A DNA stretch of 64,000 nt from Allolobophora icterica (taxonomy: Eukaryota; Annelida; Clitellata; Crassiclitellata; Lumbricidae), in the NCBI GenBank assembly GCA_963556255.1, contig OY744608.1, positions 12,502,519 through 12,566,518 on the forward strand, read 5' to 3'. A model generated the notes under the pieces. It had not been told where the DNA came from. It was given only the letters and a program-made list of their open reading frames with translations, and made no database searches. Below, piece by piece: positions 8,750 to 18,440 of the stretch (its first letter is position 1; each line of letters begins with the position of its first letter). The position numbers and the translations under genes are program-made.

Positions 8750-9544
8750 CTACGCACTGCGGATGTGAAACCTTATAGTTACTGTCTCACCGCGGAGGTT
8801 TAATTGTTCACCATTCTGGTCGGTCAGCCACACACGAATGCCCTGTACGTTGCCAGCCGGTGCTACTGGTAGGTACACTAGATTTTTCGGAGACTCGATT
8901 ACCTTATAGCCGGGCGACACATCCGGGAAAAAACTGTAGATTACTGGCAGCTGGCTACCATTTCGATACGATCCAGAGATAATATCACAATTTACCAGGA
9001 TTGTGTCCACCCGGAGAATATCGACTGGATTTTCTCCCTCTTTATAACCAAGACTAAGCGTCTGAGGGTTAAAACCGAGCGTTTGCCTGATGGTAGATGC
9101 GGCCATATCTACCTTAAAACGGGCCTTCGTTATCTTTACGAAGGCGCGAAGGGTAGATGCGTTAGCTCCTACAGTAATAGGAGAATCAAAGCTGAGTTGA
9201 GCAACACCTGGCGGCGGCGGATTTTGCATTTCTAACTGCCGGCTGATTTCATAATTAATCTGTGCGATCTCGTAGCTTCCGTCGGGTAAAATGATCGTCT
9301 TCCAGGTCTGTCCATTGGTGGAGCTGTAGACGAACTTGTTATTTGAACTGTCAATGTTCGGAATCGAATTATAGGTTTCAAGATTGACCAAAGCAAGCTC
9401 AAAGCGTCTTTTTGGATCCAGGTACAGCGGCGGTGAGAAAGCCGTGGTCCACCCTGTAGTATCTGAGGAAACAACTATACTAAAATTTTCCTTAGGCTGC
9501 AAAAGGTCTCGAATTTCCTCGAGCAGTTTCTCCGAGCGTTCCAT
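8750..9544 (-). CDS. Minor capsid (penton) protein candidate, single jelly-roll type
   Basis: 264 residues with ATG at 9544. The N-terminus is a short helix, followed by a very characteristic block: PPLYLDPKRRFELALVNLET, SIPNIDSSNNKF, then WKTIILPDGSYEIAQINYEI. This block recurs in Polinton/adintovirus penton-type proteins. The rest is beta-rich and ends GETVTIRFHIRSA. The length is in the range of single jelly-roll pentons (about 250-300). It is 22 bp upstream of the pVI-like start region and 11 bp downstream of the 367-residue gene, consistent with a late structural cluster. Confidence 0.82.
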   Translation of the reverse strand: MERSEKLLEEIRDLLQPKENFSIVVSSDTTGWTTAFSPPLYLDPKRRFELALVNLETYNSIPNIDSSNNKFVYSSTNGQTWKTIILPDGSYEIAQINYEISRQLEMQNPPPPGVAQLSFDSPITVGANASTLRAFVKITKARFKVDMAASTIRQTLGFNPQTLSLGYKEGENPVDILRVDTILVNCDIISGSYRNGSQLPVIYSFFPDVSPGYKVIESPKNLVYLPVAPAGNVQGIRVWLTDQNGEQLNLRGETVTIRFHIRSA

Positions 9545-9554
9545 CTTGTGTACT

Positions 9555-10658
9555 TTATTTTATGAGCATGTTTCTATTCAATTCGAGTGCCAGCTCTTTG
9601 GAGATCGCACCGGAACGCAGTAACTCGTCAAGAATGGCGGAGATTTCGTTGCCGAGACCTGTGTTTCCCGCGGCCCTAGAGGCCACCAAAAGCTGCAACC
9701 TCTCTACCAGGGCGTTTGGATCGTTGTAAAATTGCACCGCGCCGCCTCGAATCAGCTGGAACTTTTTACTTTTCCGGCCATGAATAGGCAGACCAGACAT
9801 CTGTACGAGCTTTTTGAAAGTTTCAATTGCCTGAGGCGAATATTGCTTAGTCTTAACGAAGCGTTTCGTTAACAGGCTGAACAATGACTCATCGGCAGGA
9901 GCTTCGAGCACGAGGTTCCCACCTTTAAACACTCTTAGTCTACCAGCAGACAGCGCGACGGGGTCGACGGAGAGCTCACCCAAGGCGCTACCTTGTAATT
10001 TAAGAGGAACGGCTGGGACACTGAAACCCTTTCCCTTTTTGATGAGGCTGTGGCCCGCTAGCAGTGTATGGATTCGCTTTTTATATTCCCTTAGGGCTTC
10101 GATATCTGCAGTCACCTCATCTACCTTTTCTTCGTCTCCTTGCTTATTGGCTTTCCTTTTCTCTTTGCCCAGGGTGTGGCGATTATAGTGATTTACCTCA
10201 CCGATTATCTTTTCAGCACCTGCAATGTCGGCTAAATCGAGCTCGCTCGGAGGTTTAAACCCATGCCGTGTGATTGCCGCGACGTTGAGATATTTGTTTG
10301 GATCTACTAACAATGCGGGGGGAATTCGGGATGTTGGAAGCGCTGGAAGGGCTGGAGCAGCTGCTGTTCCTGCGGAATCACCGAACAAAGCTGCTATCGG
10401 GTTATAATTAGCAGACTCTGAAATCTGTGCTGGCAAATCCTGTAAAGCGCTGGTAACTTTCTGCAGCTCCTTAGACGTAGCCGCCTGGGATTCAGCCGTG
10501 GCTGTGGCGATTGGTTTGAAAAGCTTTGCCGCATCGTACTGAAGGTTGGCTTCACCGAGCTTCTCATCCACGAAACGTTGTCTCAATCGATTTCTCCGAG
10601 CTAAATAATCCTGAGTCAGGGCGTCTCGCTCCTGTTTAGACGAAACTTTTGTCCACAT
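9555..10658 (-). CDS. Conserved Polinton protein, coiled-coil, function unknown
   Basis: 367 residues with ATG at 10658. The first 100 residues are charged and helical (KQERDALTQDYLARRNRLRQ) and likely coiled coil. A central segment has Lys/Glu-rich helices (NRHTLGKEKRKANKQGDEEK). The C-terminal third is the most typical: GNLVLEAPADESLFSLLTKR, YSPQAIETFKKLVQMSG, then GRKSKKFQLIRGG. Proteins of this type occur beside capsid and ATPase genes in invertebrate Polintons. The role is unknown; a virion or packaging-associated protein is likely from context. Confidence 0.75.
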   Translation of the reverse strand: MWTKVSSKQERDALTQDYLARRNRLRQRFVDEKLGEANLQYDAAKLFKPIATATAESQAATSKELQKVTSALQDLPAQISESANYNPIAALFGDSAGTAAAPALPALPTSRIPPALLVDPNKYLNVAAITRHGFKPPSELDLADIAGAEKIIGEVNHYNRHTLGKEKRKANKQGDEEKVDEVTADIEALREYKKRIHTLLAGHSLIKKGKGFSVPAVPLKLQGSALGELSVDPVALSAGRLRVFKGGNLVLEAPADESLFSLLTKRFVKTKQYSPQAIETFKKLVQMSGLPIHGRKSKKFQLIRGGAVQFYNDPNALVERLQLLVASRAAGNTGLGNEISAILDELLRSGAISKELALELNRNMLIK

Positions 10659-10698
10659 CGTGGTTGTATGTCGGCTATATGTTGCCTATATCATGTCT

Positions 10699-11385
10699 TT
10701 AAATACTTGCCTTGGGCTTATAGAAGCGATCGAACCCGCAACGATATTTTCCGTCGTACACCTTGGACGTCAAATCTATGACTGCAAATCCATATGGCTC
10801 GGCAGCACACTCGCTGAAGAACGTACGGAACTCATCGAAAGACATGTCGCCGCCTACGAACGTATCGTGAATGGCTCGCAAATTTTTACTGTCTTGGTTG
10901 AAGAGGACTATAAGATTAGCATTGTCACGGATCGCTTGCTTCGGAATTCGAAAATAATTCTGTGTTAAGTAGAAGCAGTCCGCGCCACCGTGTCGACCCA
11001 TAGTGAAATACCTTTCGATGGGCGACTGTTTTTCAAGCATGACGTCATCGAAAACTAGAAGGCTTCTGGCATTCTTATTTAATGATTCAACTGGAACTAT
11101 TTCATCTGAGCAAGAGTGAAAGGAAGCCACTTCCTTCCCGGCAACTTTTTCGAGTTCTGTTATCCAGTCCCGAAGAAACTGATATTTTTCCTGTCCCAGA
11201 GACTTTGAGTAGAGGTATAGCCGGTCAAAGCGCAGGTACCCCTTTTTCAGAAGGAGGTTGAGCAGTAGGTTTGTTTTCCCACATCCGCTAGGCCCACAGA
11301 TTATACACCGTATGCTGGATGGCAACAACCAATGGTGGTGTTTTTTCCCATCGTCGGCTTCGAGATCGAAATTTGTTATTTCCAT
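10699..11385 (-). CDS. A32-type (FtsK/HerA superfamily) genome-packaging ATPase
   Basis: 228 residues from the ATG at 11385 (MEITNFDLEADDGKK); upstream codons in frame are not a plausible start because they overlap the divergent PLA2 gene. Walker A is CGPSGCGKTN (about residues 30-39) and Walker B is SLLVFDDVM. A sensor-like segment follows (GADCFYLTQNYFRIPKQAIR), then ANLIVLFNQD, all in the order of Polinton/adintovirus packaging ATPases. It would drive DNA into the procapsid. It is divergently arranged with the PLA2 gene, their ATGs being 38 bp apart, so the two probably share a bidirectional promoter. Confidence 0.92.
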   Translation of the reverse strand: MEITNFDLEADDGKKHHHWLLPSSIRCIICGPSGCGKTNLLLNLLLKKGYLRFDRLYLYSKSLGQEKYQFLRDWITELEKVAGKEVASFHSCSDEIVPVESLNKNARSLLVFDDVMLEKQSPIERYFTMGRHGGADCFYLTQNYFRIPKQAIRDNANLIVLFNQDSKNLRAIHDTFVGGDMSFDEFRTFFSECAAEPYGFAVIDLTSKVYDGKYRCGFDRFYKPKASI

Positions 11386-11423
11386 ATAGAGACAACGAGT
11401 TATGATTGTATTCAACGAAAACA

Positions 11424-11978
11424 ATGTATTGCCTACGATGTAAGAAACATACTGAGACTTCAAATGAAACAATCGTTGAGTTACGAAACGGCCGGCCAGC
11501 CAAGAAGGGAACCTGTGCCGTCTGCGGTGCAAAGAAGAGCCAAATTTTGCCTTCTAAAGTGCGAAAGACTGGTGGTTCTCTACTGAATAGAGCCCTGAAC
11601 GCTCTACCTCTACCAGAAATGCACATGAGCCTTCCATCCGGTATGTCTTCGGAAGATAATCCGGGAGGTTCTTTTCAGAATACAGGAAAGTACTCTTACT
11701 GTGGACCATTCACAAAACTCGATAAACGTCTATCACAACGCTATCACGGTGTTAATCAACTCGACCGTGCATGCCTCCACCACGATGTGGCTTACGCAGT
11801 TCATAAAGATACTCCGGGGCGTAACCACGCAGATGACATCCTCGCTGCAGCCGCGTCTAAGATCGCACTCACCGATGAAACTCCGGATTATGAGAAGAAA
11901 GATGCCCGGCTCGTATCGGCCATTATGTCAGCGAAGTCGAGGCTGGGGATGGGTGTCAGAACGAAGGGCCATAAATGA
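11424..11978 (+). CDS. Zinc-ribbon plus phospholipase A2-like virion protein
   Basis: 184 residues from ATG 11424 (MYCLRCKKHTET). N-terminal zinc ribbon: two CxxC knuckles (CLRC and CAVC) about 30 residues apart. After a Pro/Ser-rich linker comes a PLA2 core, YCGPFTKLDKRL (Ca-binding loop like parvovirus VP1u), then LDRACLHHDVAYAVHKD with the catalytic His-Asp pair, and a following helix with Asp/Ala. Parvoviruses use such a domain to breach the endosome; the same zinc-ribbon/PLA2 pairing is a known Polinton/adintovirus gene. It is on plus, followed by the integrase. No breaks are seen. Confidence 0.88.
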   Translation: MYCLRCKKHTETSNETIVELRNGRPAKKGTCAVCGAKKSQILPSKVRKTGGSLLNRALNALPLPEMHMSLPSGMSSEDNPGGSFQNTGKYSYCGPFTKLDKRLSQRYHGVNQLDRACLHHDVAYAVHKDTPGRNHADDILAAAASKIALTDETPDYEKKDARLVSAIMSAKSRLGMGVRTKGHK

Positions 11979-12053
11979 GTTTCATTTATGAAAACGCAAA
12001 TGAAAATCATTTGTGTATGTGTTTACCTGTTTGTAATATATAGTATTACTGAA

Positions 12054-13067
12054 ATGTCTAAGCACCTTTCAGCCGTCTATTACAGCCCTAGAGGTTACTG
12101 GCGAGGTAAGGCTGCGGTGAAGAAACTAGCCTCAGCCGCCAAAGTTTCCGAGGCGGAGGCTCGTGATTGGTTGAAGAAACAAGCTGTGTGGCAGATTTAT
12201 TTACCCGTTCCACGCCGCATACCGCGTCCAAAGTTCGAGGAAAATCGACCAAACGCCGTACACCAAGCCGATCTCTTGTTTTTGCCTCACGATAAAGTAG
12301 GTCGAAAGACTTATAAATACGCTCTCACTGTTGTTGATGTTGCCTCACGATACAAAGAAGCTGAACCATTGATCAACAAAAGTGCGACCGAAGTCGCCGC
12401 CGCTTTAAGCCGGATCTATAAGAGGGGTCCATTGACTTGGCCTCGACTCTTTCAGGTCGATCCTGGACGCGAATTTATGGGTGATTTTACACCGTTGCTG
12501 ACGAAGCACGACGTTCTTGCGAGACGCGGACAGGCCGGTAACCATCGTCAACAGGGAATCGTTGAACGCTTTAACCGTACTCTAGCTGAGCGACTTTTCG
12601 GTGCCCAGTACGCTCAGGAATTGCTCCTGGCTGCAAGGGAGTCATCCGAACGGTCAGTGGAATGGGTTCGCCGGTTGCCCGAAGTTGTTGCTGCAATAAA
12701 CGATGAGCCGACGCGCTTGCTCGACATGAAGCCGGTTGAAGCGATGAAAGCTGCTAAAGTGACACAGAAGCCCTCTCATTCACAAGCTAAAACTCGTTTG
12801 TGGGGAATGGATGAGCCTATTCTCGGACACGACGTTCTCGTCCGATATTTGTACGCTCCCGGCGAGCTCGAAGGTGGAAGCAAACGTGCCACCGATCCTA
12901 ACTGGTCGCTCACCATCCACGCTATATTGGATGTTGTTCGGCAGGCTGGCCAACCGGCTTTATACCATCTGGTAGACGGTCCTGCCCGCGGGTTTGTACG
13001 TGAGGAGCTGCTTCTGGTTCCTATGGGCACTGAGCTACCACCGGATAGAATACTCAACCGTCGTTGA
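12054..13067 (+). CDS. Retrovirus-like DDE integrase (Polinton INT)
   Basis: 337 residues from ATG 12054 (MSKHLSAVYYSPRGYW); the frame is open to 11988 but the family start matches this Met. The catalytic triad is D73 (VHQADLLFL), D136 (FQVDPGREF) and E171 (GIVERFNRTLAERL), giving 34 residues between the last two. The C-terminal region has a beta-rich domain ending PALYHLVDGPARGFVREELL, typical of Polinton integrases. It would insert the linear element and create the short target duplication. The tail overlaps the convergent polymerase gene by 14 bp. The frame is fully open. Confidence 0.95.
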   Translation: MSKHLSAVYYSPRGYWRGKAAVKKLASAAKVSEAEARDWLKKQAVWQIYLPVPRRIPRPKFEENRPNAVHQADLLFLPHDKVGRKTYKYALTVVDVASRYKEAEPLINKSATEVAAALSRIYKRGPLTWPRLFQVDPGREFMGDFTPLLTKHDVLARRGQAGNHRQQGIVERFNRTLAERLFGAQYAQELLLAARESSERSVEWVRRLPEVVAAINDEPTRLLDMKPVEAMKAAKVTQKPSHSQAKTRLWGMDEPILGHDVLVRYLYAPGELEGGSKRATDPNWSLTIHAILDVVRQAGQPALYHLVDGPARGFVREELLLVPMGTELPPDRILNRR

Positions 13068-16000
13068 TTTTGTAGTGCCCGTATGCCAGCGTTGTTATTC
13101 CGTCCGGAGATATCCACTTTTTTGTGTCTAATGGAGAGAGGCTGATCTTATTCTGCTCGTACACTCCGATCTGGTGGTCATGGCTTCTAATCACGACTTG
13201 TGTGTGCCGCATTTCTTCTCGTTCGAACAGGCACTCCTTGTATAGCTCGTGGTGCAGATCCTTCTTCACAACTGCTCTCTGAACGCCTTTTGCTTTCCTG
13301 ATTTCTGAACCGCCCGATTTTAAGATCGAGTACATCTTCGGACGCAGTCCAACGAATTCAGCGATGGCCACTCCGTTACATTCATCCTTGAACTTGCCCA
13401 CGACTTTCTTGTTCTCGGCGTCGTAGTATGGGCTGTCTCTAGGAAACTCGGAGAGGTCGTATAGATGCTTTTTGTTCCACATATCGGCATAGGCGTTCGG
13501 AGTTTCCACCTGAAATAACAGGCTGTCAGTGTCTGTGTATAAGAGTTGAGCATTGTTGCCGTACTCGTTTTTCACATCGTTGTACCAGAAGTCGTACATC
13601 AGATGCTTGCTGAGGTCGAGGACAGCCTGGCCGACATATACAGGTCTGTTTAACTTGAGCTTGTTCTTCAAACTGTGAATCGCGGCGAGTTGGTCGTTGA
13701 AGATTTTGTGTGATATGTAGGCCGGGTCAGCAATTAGTTTACGAAGTTTGTCAACTTTTGAGGTCGGTACCAGGTTAACTCTGATTCTTTTTCTAAGATT
13801 TTCCATGGTCTTTCCAAAGACCGCATTATTAGCCAGTTTGAAGAAATCCTTCTCAAACTCCGACGTTGCCTTCGCTCTCAATTTCGTATTCATCTCGATG
13901 TATGGAGCCATCCATGCCTCCTGTCTAAACTTAATGACACGATGAATTTTAGAAACTCGTAGCCCTAACGAGTGGTAGAGTTTGAGATTTCTATAATGGA
14001 CCACATACCGCTCCTTAGGTCGTAGGCTTGGTACTAACTTCACATGCTTTGTGAACTTGCCTCCCAACTCGTTCATAAGCACATTCTGATAGTCACTCAA
14101 CCACTCCTCTTGGACTGTCAGGGTCTCCGGTGCTAAGGGATAGTCGCTATGTGATTCGTGGAGGTGCTCCGGGTACCCGAGATCGACTTCAAGTAGGAAG
14201 CCTTCAGGCGCGTCATCTGGAGTTTCCAACACTTCGTCGAGAGTAGGACTTTCCCAGCTAAATCCTCCAACTGGTAGTGGCTGTTGCATCGCCCAGCCGT
14301 AAAGATTATTCGCGTCGAGGTACATGATCCAGTTGTCTGGCTTCGTGGTATCGTAGTCGGGGCATTGCGGGTTGTTGGCTTTTGCGAAGCGCTTAGATAC
14401 CATCGAGATTCCACCTCGGAGACCTTTCTCTACGAACAAATGCATATCTATATCGGTTAAAAGTTCGAGCTCGATCTTCGTCTTTTTCAACAATGCGTCC
14501 CAGGCCATTCCTGGCAGGCTGAAGTAATTTGCTGGATCCAGACTGTAGTGCTTCATCGATGTGGATCTGAAGGTCTCGAATACATCGGCTAGTAGGAGTA
14601 CATCCGTGCGGAGATACAGGTCGTGATAGTCACCCAGAGTTTTACAATCGAATTCATTCCATACCCGTTGGGCGTGTTGATAATCCTCATCAGAAATATT
14701 CTCTCGGGAGAGCCTGCTGTAGAACGCTTCTTTAGGTGGAAGTTTTTCTTCTTCGAAGCGGTGGTAATCGTGGATGTATTCGTAACAATATACGCCCTTT
14801 CGTCTCAACAGATCTAGTTTTGTCCTATCATTGCGAACGTAATTTTCCTTTATATATGCCGTTGTGACTTTCAGATCCTCTAGCGTCAGATTTCCTGATA
14901 ATTTATCCAACGAGCTGTTTAGAAACTGGATACTATCAATGAACTGTAGTTGTCCAATGTTAAATGTCATGTATTTCTCCATATTGTTTGGGATGTAGTT
15001 AATTTCAGTTTTTTCATCCTGTGCGGCTTCACAGCCTCCGATCGCTTGCATGATGAGATGGCTGTCGTAGCCTCGCAGATTGTGGAAGACCACTGGCACC
15101 TTACACTTATCTGGATATATTCTAAGTTTTAAGTTACACTCGCTGTGAGCGGCACCTCGGTACTTACCGGTAATGTGGCAGTGGTCGCGAACTCTATCCG
15201 CTTCGAGCGCTTCTCCGCAGATGTGACATTCGATGGCTTCGCGGAATGATTGGCGATCGGCCGCTGACATAACCATCTTAGCTGGGGTGGCCAGCCTTTG
15301 TTTGATAGAGTCCAGCTCGCCTTGTAGTCGTTTTAGGAACTCTTCCACGGCGTTTTCTCCACGATATAGCACCGGCTTCTTGGTGCGGCCATCGTATCGA
15401 ACCACTATATAACAGAAGCTACACGGTTTCTGCTCAGCTATCTGTCTGGTGTTGCTCTCGTTGGGATTCATGGCCGCATTTAGGACTGGCACGTTCAACG
15501 CCTCGAAGTCGGCGTAAATGGTGTACGGGACTCGCATCTGTTTGTGGTGATTCTGGAATTTGAGGATATTTTCATCCTCTTTTGGCATCTCAATCCGCTG
15601 AGGCTCCTCACTGATGCCCTGACAATCTTTGATATGGGCATCCAGTAAGTCTTGTCTACAGAATATGTGTAGGCAGCGGCGACATGGATGTTTTTTGTTT
15701 TTGTCTTTGCTGTTTTGATTAAGAATTCGACCAAGGTCTTTAATCCAGACGTAGTGGTAATTCTCACCACTGACTAACAGTAGAAGATCGATATTATAGT
15801 CTCTATTGTTCTGCTTTGAGACATAAATTGGATACAAAGCTTTATCCCACCCGAAGACCGATACGGACACCGTCGGGTTCTGACGCTCGAACTTGCCGAT
15901 ATCTGTGACCTTCACTGGGAATTCTATACCGTTGAAGTTTAGCTCCTGCAAGTGGGCCCGATACTTAGTTGAGCGATCCGGATTTTGCCCATGACCTACT

Positions 16001-16800
16001 GGATACATTGCGCTTAGTATGGCCCACTCGAAGCATCGGTTATCTTTATTCTTTACATTAATAACCGTACGAGGGGGTATATACTTTGGTGTGGGAAAGT
16101 AGCTCTTACCTCGGAAAGGCTTATATCTTGCAAGACTGAGGTCTAGCGCCACGACCCGTCTCACCCTCCACCCCGATCCCTCATTGGTATACTCCTCGAG
16201 GAGTTTTAGTACTTCGGCCTTGGCCTTCCGAACAGCCCCTTGGATTTTACCCGCATTGGTAATTGGTTCTGCTTTGCTTCGAAAGTAGGCCGTGTTGGTA
16301 ATAGTACCCGGGGTCGCGTTTCCATCGTACAACATGTCGACGGTCGGTGCCAACTTTTCCAAATCAACAGTCAACACTTGCGTGTATTTCAAACCACCAT
16401 TTTTAAAGAGCTCTTCGTTTAGCTGCGACTCAATGTTGTGCTCCATTGCACTCAAGAAAGTCAACGCATCTCCTTCCAGCCTGTGGTTTAGAGGTACTTC
16501 TGCGCGGAAGTCTTTCAGATGCTGATTGGCTAGCTCTTTGTGCACTAGAAAGGGTGGTGGTCCACCTCTATCCTGCTTAATTAGGAGTGGGTCGAATTCT
16601 GCCAGAAGGGCCTTGCGTTTTGCCCCTCTATGCTTGCGCACTGGAGGAATTGGCCTTGGAAGCAATGGCTGTAGTAAGCGCCTTTTGACTGCATCTGGGA
16701 TAGGTTCGTCTAAGATATTCTGTAGAACAGCCCGAAGTGCTGGGGGACCAGTAAACTCACCCAACAATTGTTCAATTTTTTCATTCGTAGACAATGCCAT
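13054..16800 (-). CDS. Protein-primed family B DNA polymerase (Polinton PolB)
   Basis: 1248 residues with ATG at 16800, preceded by AGTATAAAAC. Exonuclease motifs: ExoI YADFEAL (about residue 425), ExoII FHNLRGYDSHL, ExoIII YLRTDVLLLADVFE. Polymerase motifs: YLDANNLYGW (about 825), KLANNAVFGKTMENLRKR (about 990), YTDTDSLLF (about 1088). All catalytic acidic residues are present. The N-terminal third includes a C2H2-like segment (CRRCLHIFCRQDLLDAHIKDC region, about 370-391). An EndoVII/HNH-like knuckle sits at about 522-550 (CHICGEALE, DHCHITGKYRGAAH, CN), an insertion known in this polymerase type. It copies the element from a terminal protein primer. The start encodes MALSTNEKIEQLLGEF. No interruptions are seen. 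Confidence 0.97.
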   Translation of the reverse strand: MALSTNEKIEQLLGEFTGPPALRAVLQNILDEPIPDAVKRRLLQPLLPRPIPPVRKHRGAKRKALLAEFDPLLIKQDRGGPPPFLVHKELANQHLKDFRAEVPLNHRLEGDALTFLSAMEHNIESQLNEELFKNGGLKYTQVLTVDLEKLAPTVDMLYDGNATPGTITNTAYFRSKAEPITNAGKIQGAVRKAKAEVLKLLEEYTNEGSGWRVRRVVALDLSLARYKPFRGKSYFPTPKYIPPRTVINVKNKDNRCFEWAILSAMYPVGHGQNPDRSTKYRAHLQELNFNGIEFPVKVTDIGKFERQNPTVSVSVFGWDKALYPIYVSKQNNRDYNIDLLLLVSGENYHYVWIKDLGRILNQNSKDKNKKHPCRRCLHIFCRQDLLDAHIKDCQGISEEPQRIEMPKEDENILKFQNHHKQMRVPYTIYADFEALNVPVLNAAMNPNESNTRQIAEQKPCSFCYIVVRYDGRTKKPVLYRGENAVEEFLKRLQGELDSIKQRLATPAKMVMSAADRQSFREAIECHICGEALEADRVRDHCHITGKYRGAAHSECNLKLRIYPDKCKVPVVFHNLRGYDSHLIMQAIGGCEAAQDEKTEINYIPNNMEKYMTFNIGQLQFIDSIQFLNSSLDKLSGNLTLEDLKVTTAYIKENYVRNDRTKLDLLRRKGVYCYEYIHDYHRFEEEKLPPKEAFYSRLSRENISDEDYQHAQRVWNEFDCKTLGDYHDLYLRTDVLLLADVFETFRSTSMKHYSLDPANYFSLPGMAWDALLKKTKIELELLTDIDMHLFVEKGLRGGISMVSKRFAKANNPQCPDYDTTKPDNWIMYLDANNLYGWAMQQPLPVGGFSWESPTLDEVLETPDDAPEGFLLEVDLGYPEHLHESHSDYPLAPETLTVQEEWLSDYQNVLMNELGGKFTKHVKLVPSLRPKERYVVHYRNLKLYHSLGLRVSKIHRVIKFRQEAWMAPYIEMNTKLRAKATSEFEKDFFKLANNAVFGKTMENLRKRIRVNLVPTSKVDKLRKLIADPAYISHKIFNDQLAAIHSLKNKLKLNRPVYVGQAVLDLSKHLMYDFWYNDVKNEYGNNAQLLYTDTDSLLFQVETPNAYADMWNKKHLYDLSEFPRDSPYYDAENKKVVGKFKDECNGVAIAEFVGLRPKMYSILKSGGSEIRKAKGVQRAVVKKDLHHELYKECLFEREEMRHTQVVIRSHDHQIGVYEQNKISLSPLDTKKWISPDGITTLAYGHYKINDG

Positions 16801-16962
16801 AATTATAAATTGTTTTATACTACTGTGGCAAACTTTTCCTTAATACAATAATTATATCATTTGTTCAAAATGAAATTTTGTTTACTGATATTCGATTGAC
16901 GCTTGCTCATCTGTATTACCTCAATACAATAACTATATCATTTGTTCAAATGATAATTTTTT

Positions 16963-17238
16963 TTATTCTACTGATATATTTGATAGTCGCTTCCATTCTT
17001 TATTAAATTCACGGACTAACCCACCTCGTCGAGCTCTCAAATATTTAGCGAAATAACCACATTTCATACACTCACCCACGTGTGTTTTTATACCCCTTCC
17101 ACATTTGGCACAAGGTCTCGTCCCACAACCGTTTCGCAGTCGTGCCAAATGTTTGAAACAGTACTCCCCAATGCACCTGCGACAGCAGAGGGTTGTTTTC
17201 CCTATACCGAGCCAAATGCAAAAGTTTTGCCCCAACAT
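16963..17238 (-). CDS. Small cysteine-rich (zinc-ribbon-like) protein
   Basis: 91 residues with ATG at 17238, preceded by TACATAAAAAATA. It contains four to five CxxC/CC knuckles (CCRRC, CGTRPCAKCGRG, CMKCGYFAKYL), suggesting two zinc-binding ribbons, followed by a basic C-terminus (RARRGGLVREFNKEWKRL). It lies upstream of PolB in the same direction. The family is not recognised; a nucleic-acid-binding or early regulatory role would fit the composition. Confidence 0.65.
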   Translation of the reverse strand: MLGQNFCIWLGIGKTTLCCRRCIGEYCFKHLARLRNGCGTRPCAKCGRGIKTHVGECMKCGYFAKYLRARRGGLVREFNKEWKRLSNISVE

Positions 17239-17490
17239 TATTTTTTATGTAGGCCTATACTATAACCTAATCATTTATTTAAATTGAAAAAATTCTGAAC
17301 GACTTAAGATGCTCCAGCAGGAAGAAGCTCCTAGTTTAGTGTGACACTTGTGACTGATAATATCGAGATTCTGATTACAACTTAACCGTCTGACTCGACT
17401 GACAATTTATTAATATAGGCCTTTGAAGCAAAAAAGAAATAAATCTAATTTTAAAAATTGAACAAACTCCTAGAACACTGTAAAACATAA

Positions 17491-17721
17491 ATGTTTTTTG
17501 ATAATGAGAAAAAAATTATTAATGTGCTTCAGTCAGAAATGCAGTTCGCCGCCTTTGAGGACAAGTATCGACTGAAAGAGCTGATCTTCGGCCTTGTGGA
17601 AAAGTTCTACAACAAACTGTGCAAAACTCCGACGAAGCATGGGCTTACGCGGTTTTACACCACGCCAGAGGCCCCAGTAGGTCAACACAAATACAAAAAA
17701 TTAACGAGCAATGACAATTGA
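17491..17721 (+). CDS. Small hypothetical protein at right end of the Polinton gene block
   Basis: 76 residues with ATG at 17491. The N-terminus is helical and acidic/hydrophobic (NEKKIINVLQSEMQFAAFED, KELIFGLVEKFYNKL), and the C-terminus is basic. It stands alone on plus between the Cys-rich gene and the repeat-rich right arm. No family is recognised. It could be a real small gene or a spurious ORF. Confidence 0.35.
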   Translation: MFFDNEKKIINVLQSEMQFAAFEDKYRLKELIFGLVEKFYNKLCKTPTKHGLTRFYTTPEAPVGQHKYKKLTSNDN

Positions 17722-17917
17722 TCCCATCTTGCCATAGGGTAGAATCATCCTCGCCAGCCACAGGTTCCTGTAGAAACATAGTTAAAACCACAAGTTATTA
17801 TTATATGTTATCATATAGGCTTACATACATAAATACATATACGGCCCTCGCAATTGGCTGTATCCAAACTCCACGCATTACTTACAAACGTACATACAGA
17901 CGTACGTGTATATGTAT

Positions 17918-18131
17918 GGCCTCCAAGCGTTGTATCTATGTACCGCACATTCGAACCTCACGCGTGAGAATCTGGAATGTTAGGAATGCCGTGTAAGCCA
18001 ACGCGCTGTGCTTTTCAATGGCACGGCCTCCAAGCGTTGTATCTATGTACCGCACATTCGAACCTCACGCGTGAGAATCTGGAATGTTAGGAATGCCGTG
18101 TAAGCCAACGCGCTGTGCTTTTCAATGGCAT
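17918..18131 (+). repeat. Tandem duplication, 107-bp unit x2
   Basis: Two adjacent copies begin GGCCTCCAAGCG and end CTTTTCAATGGCA, with period 107. No coding frame is shared. Confidence 0.9.
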
Positions 18132-18179
18132 ACCAAATCCCCATGGCATATCGGTTCTGGAATGTCTTATACATTATAC

Positions 18180-18440
18180 CAGCACGCTGCTAGTGGAATA
18201 CACCAATATATACGATGATGATGCTCGGTTTTACAGCTCGCAGAAAATATATGGTATGTTACATAATACCAGCACGCTGCTATTGGAATACACCAATATA
18301 TACGATGGCTCGGTTTTACAGCTCGCAGAAAATATATGGCATGTTACATAATACCAGCACGCCGCTAGTGGAATACACCAATAAGCCCTATACGATGATG
18401 ATGATGATGATGATGATACTACGTTTTACAGCTCACAGAA
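18180..18440 (+). repeat. Minisatellite, 85-90-bp unit x3
   Basis: Three copies begin CAGCACGC(T/C)GCTA at 18180, 18270 and 18355 and contain TACGATGATG and GTTTTACAGCTC. The unit lengths differ by GATGAT additions, ending in a (GAT)n run at about 18398-18415. Confidence 0.88.
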
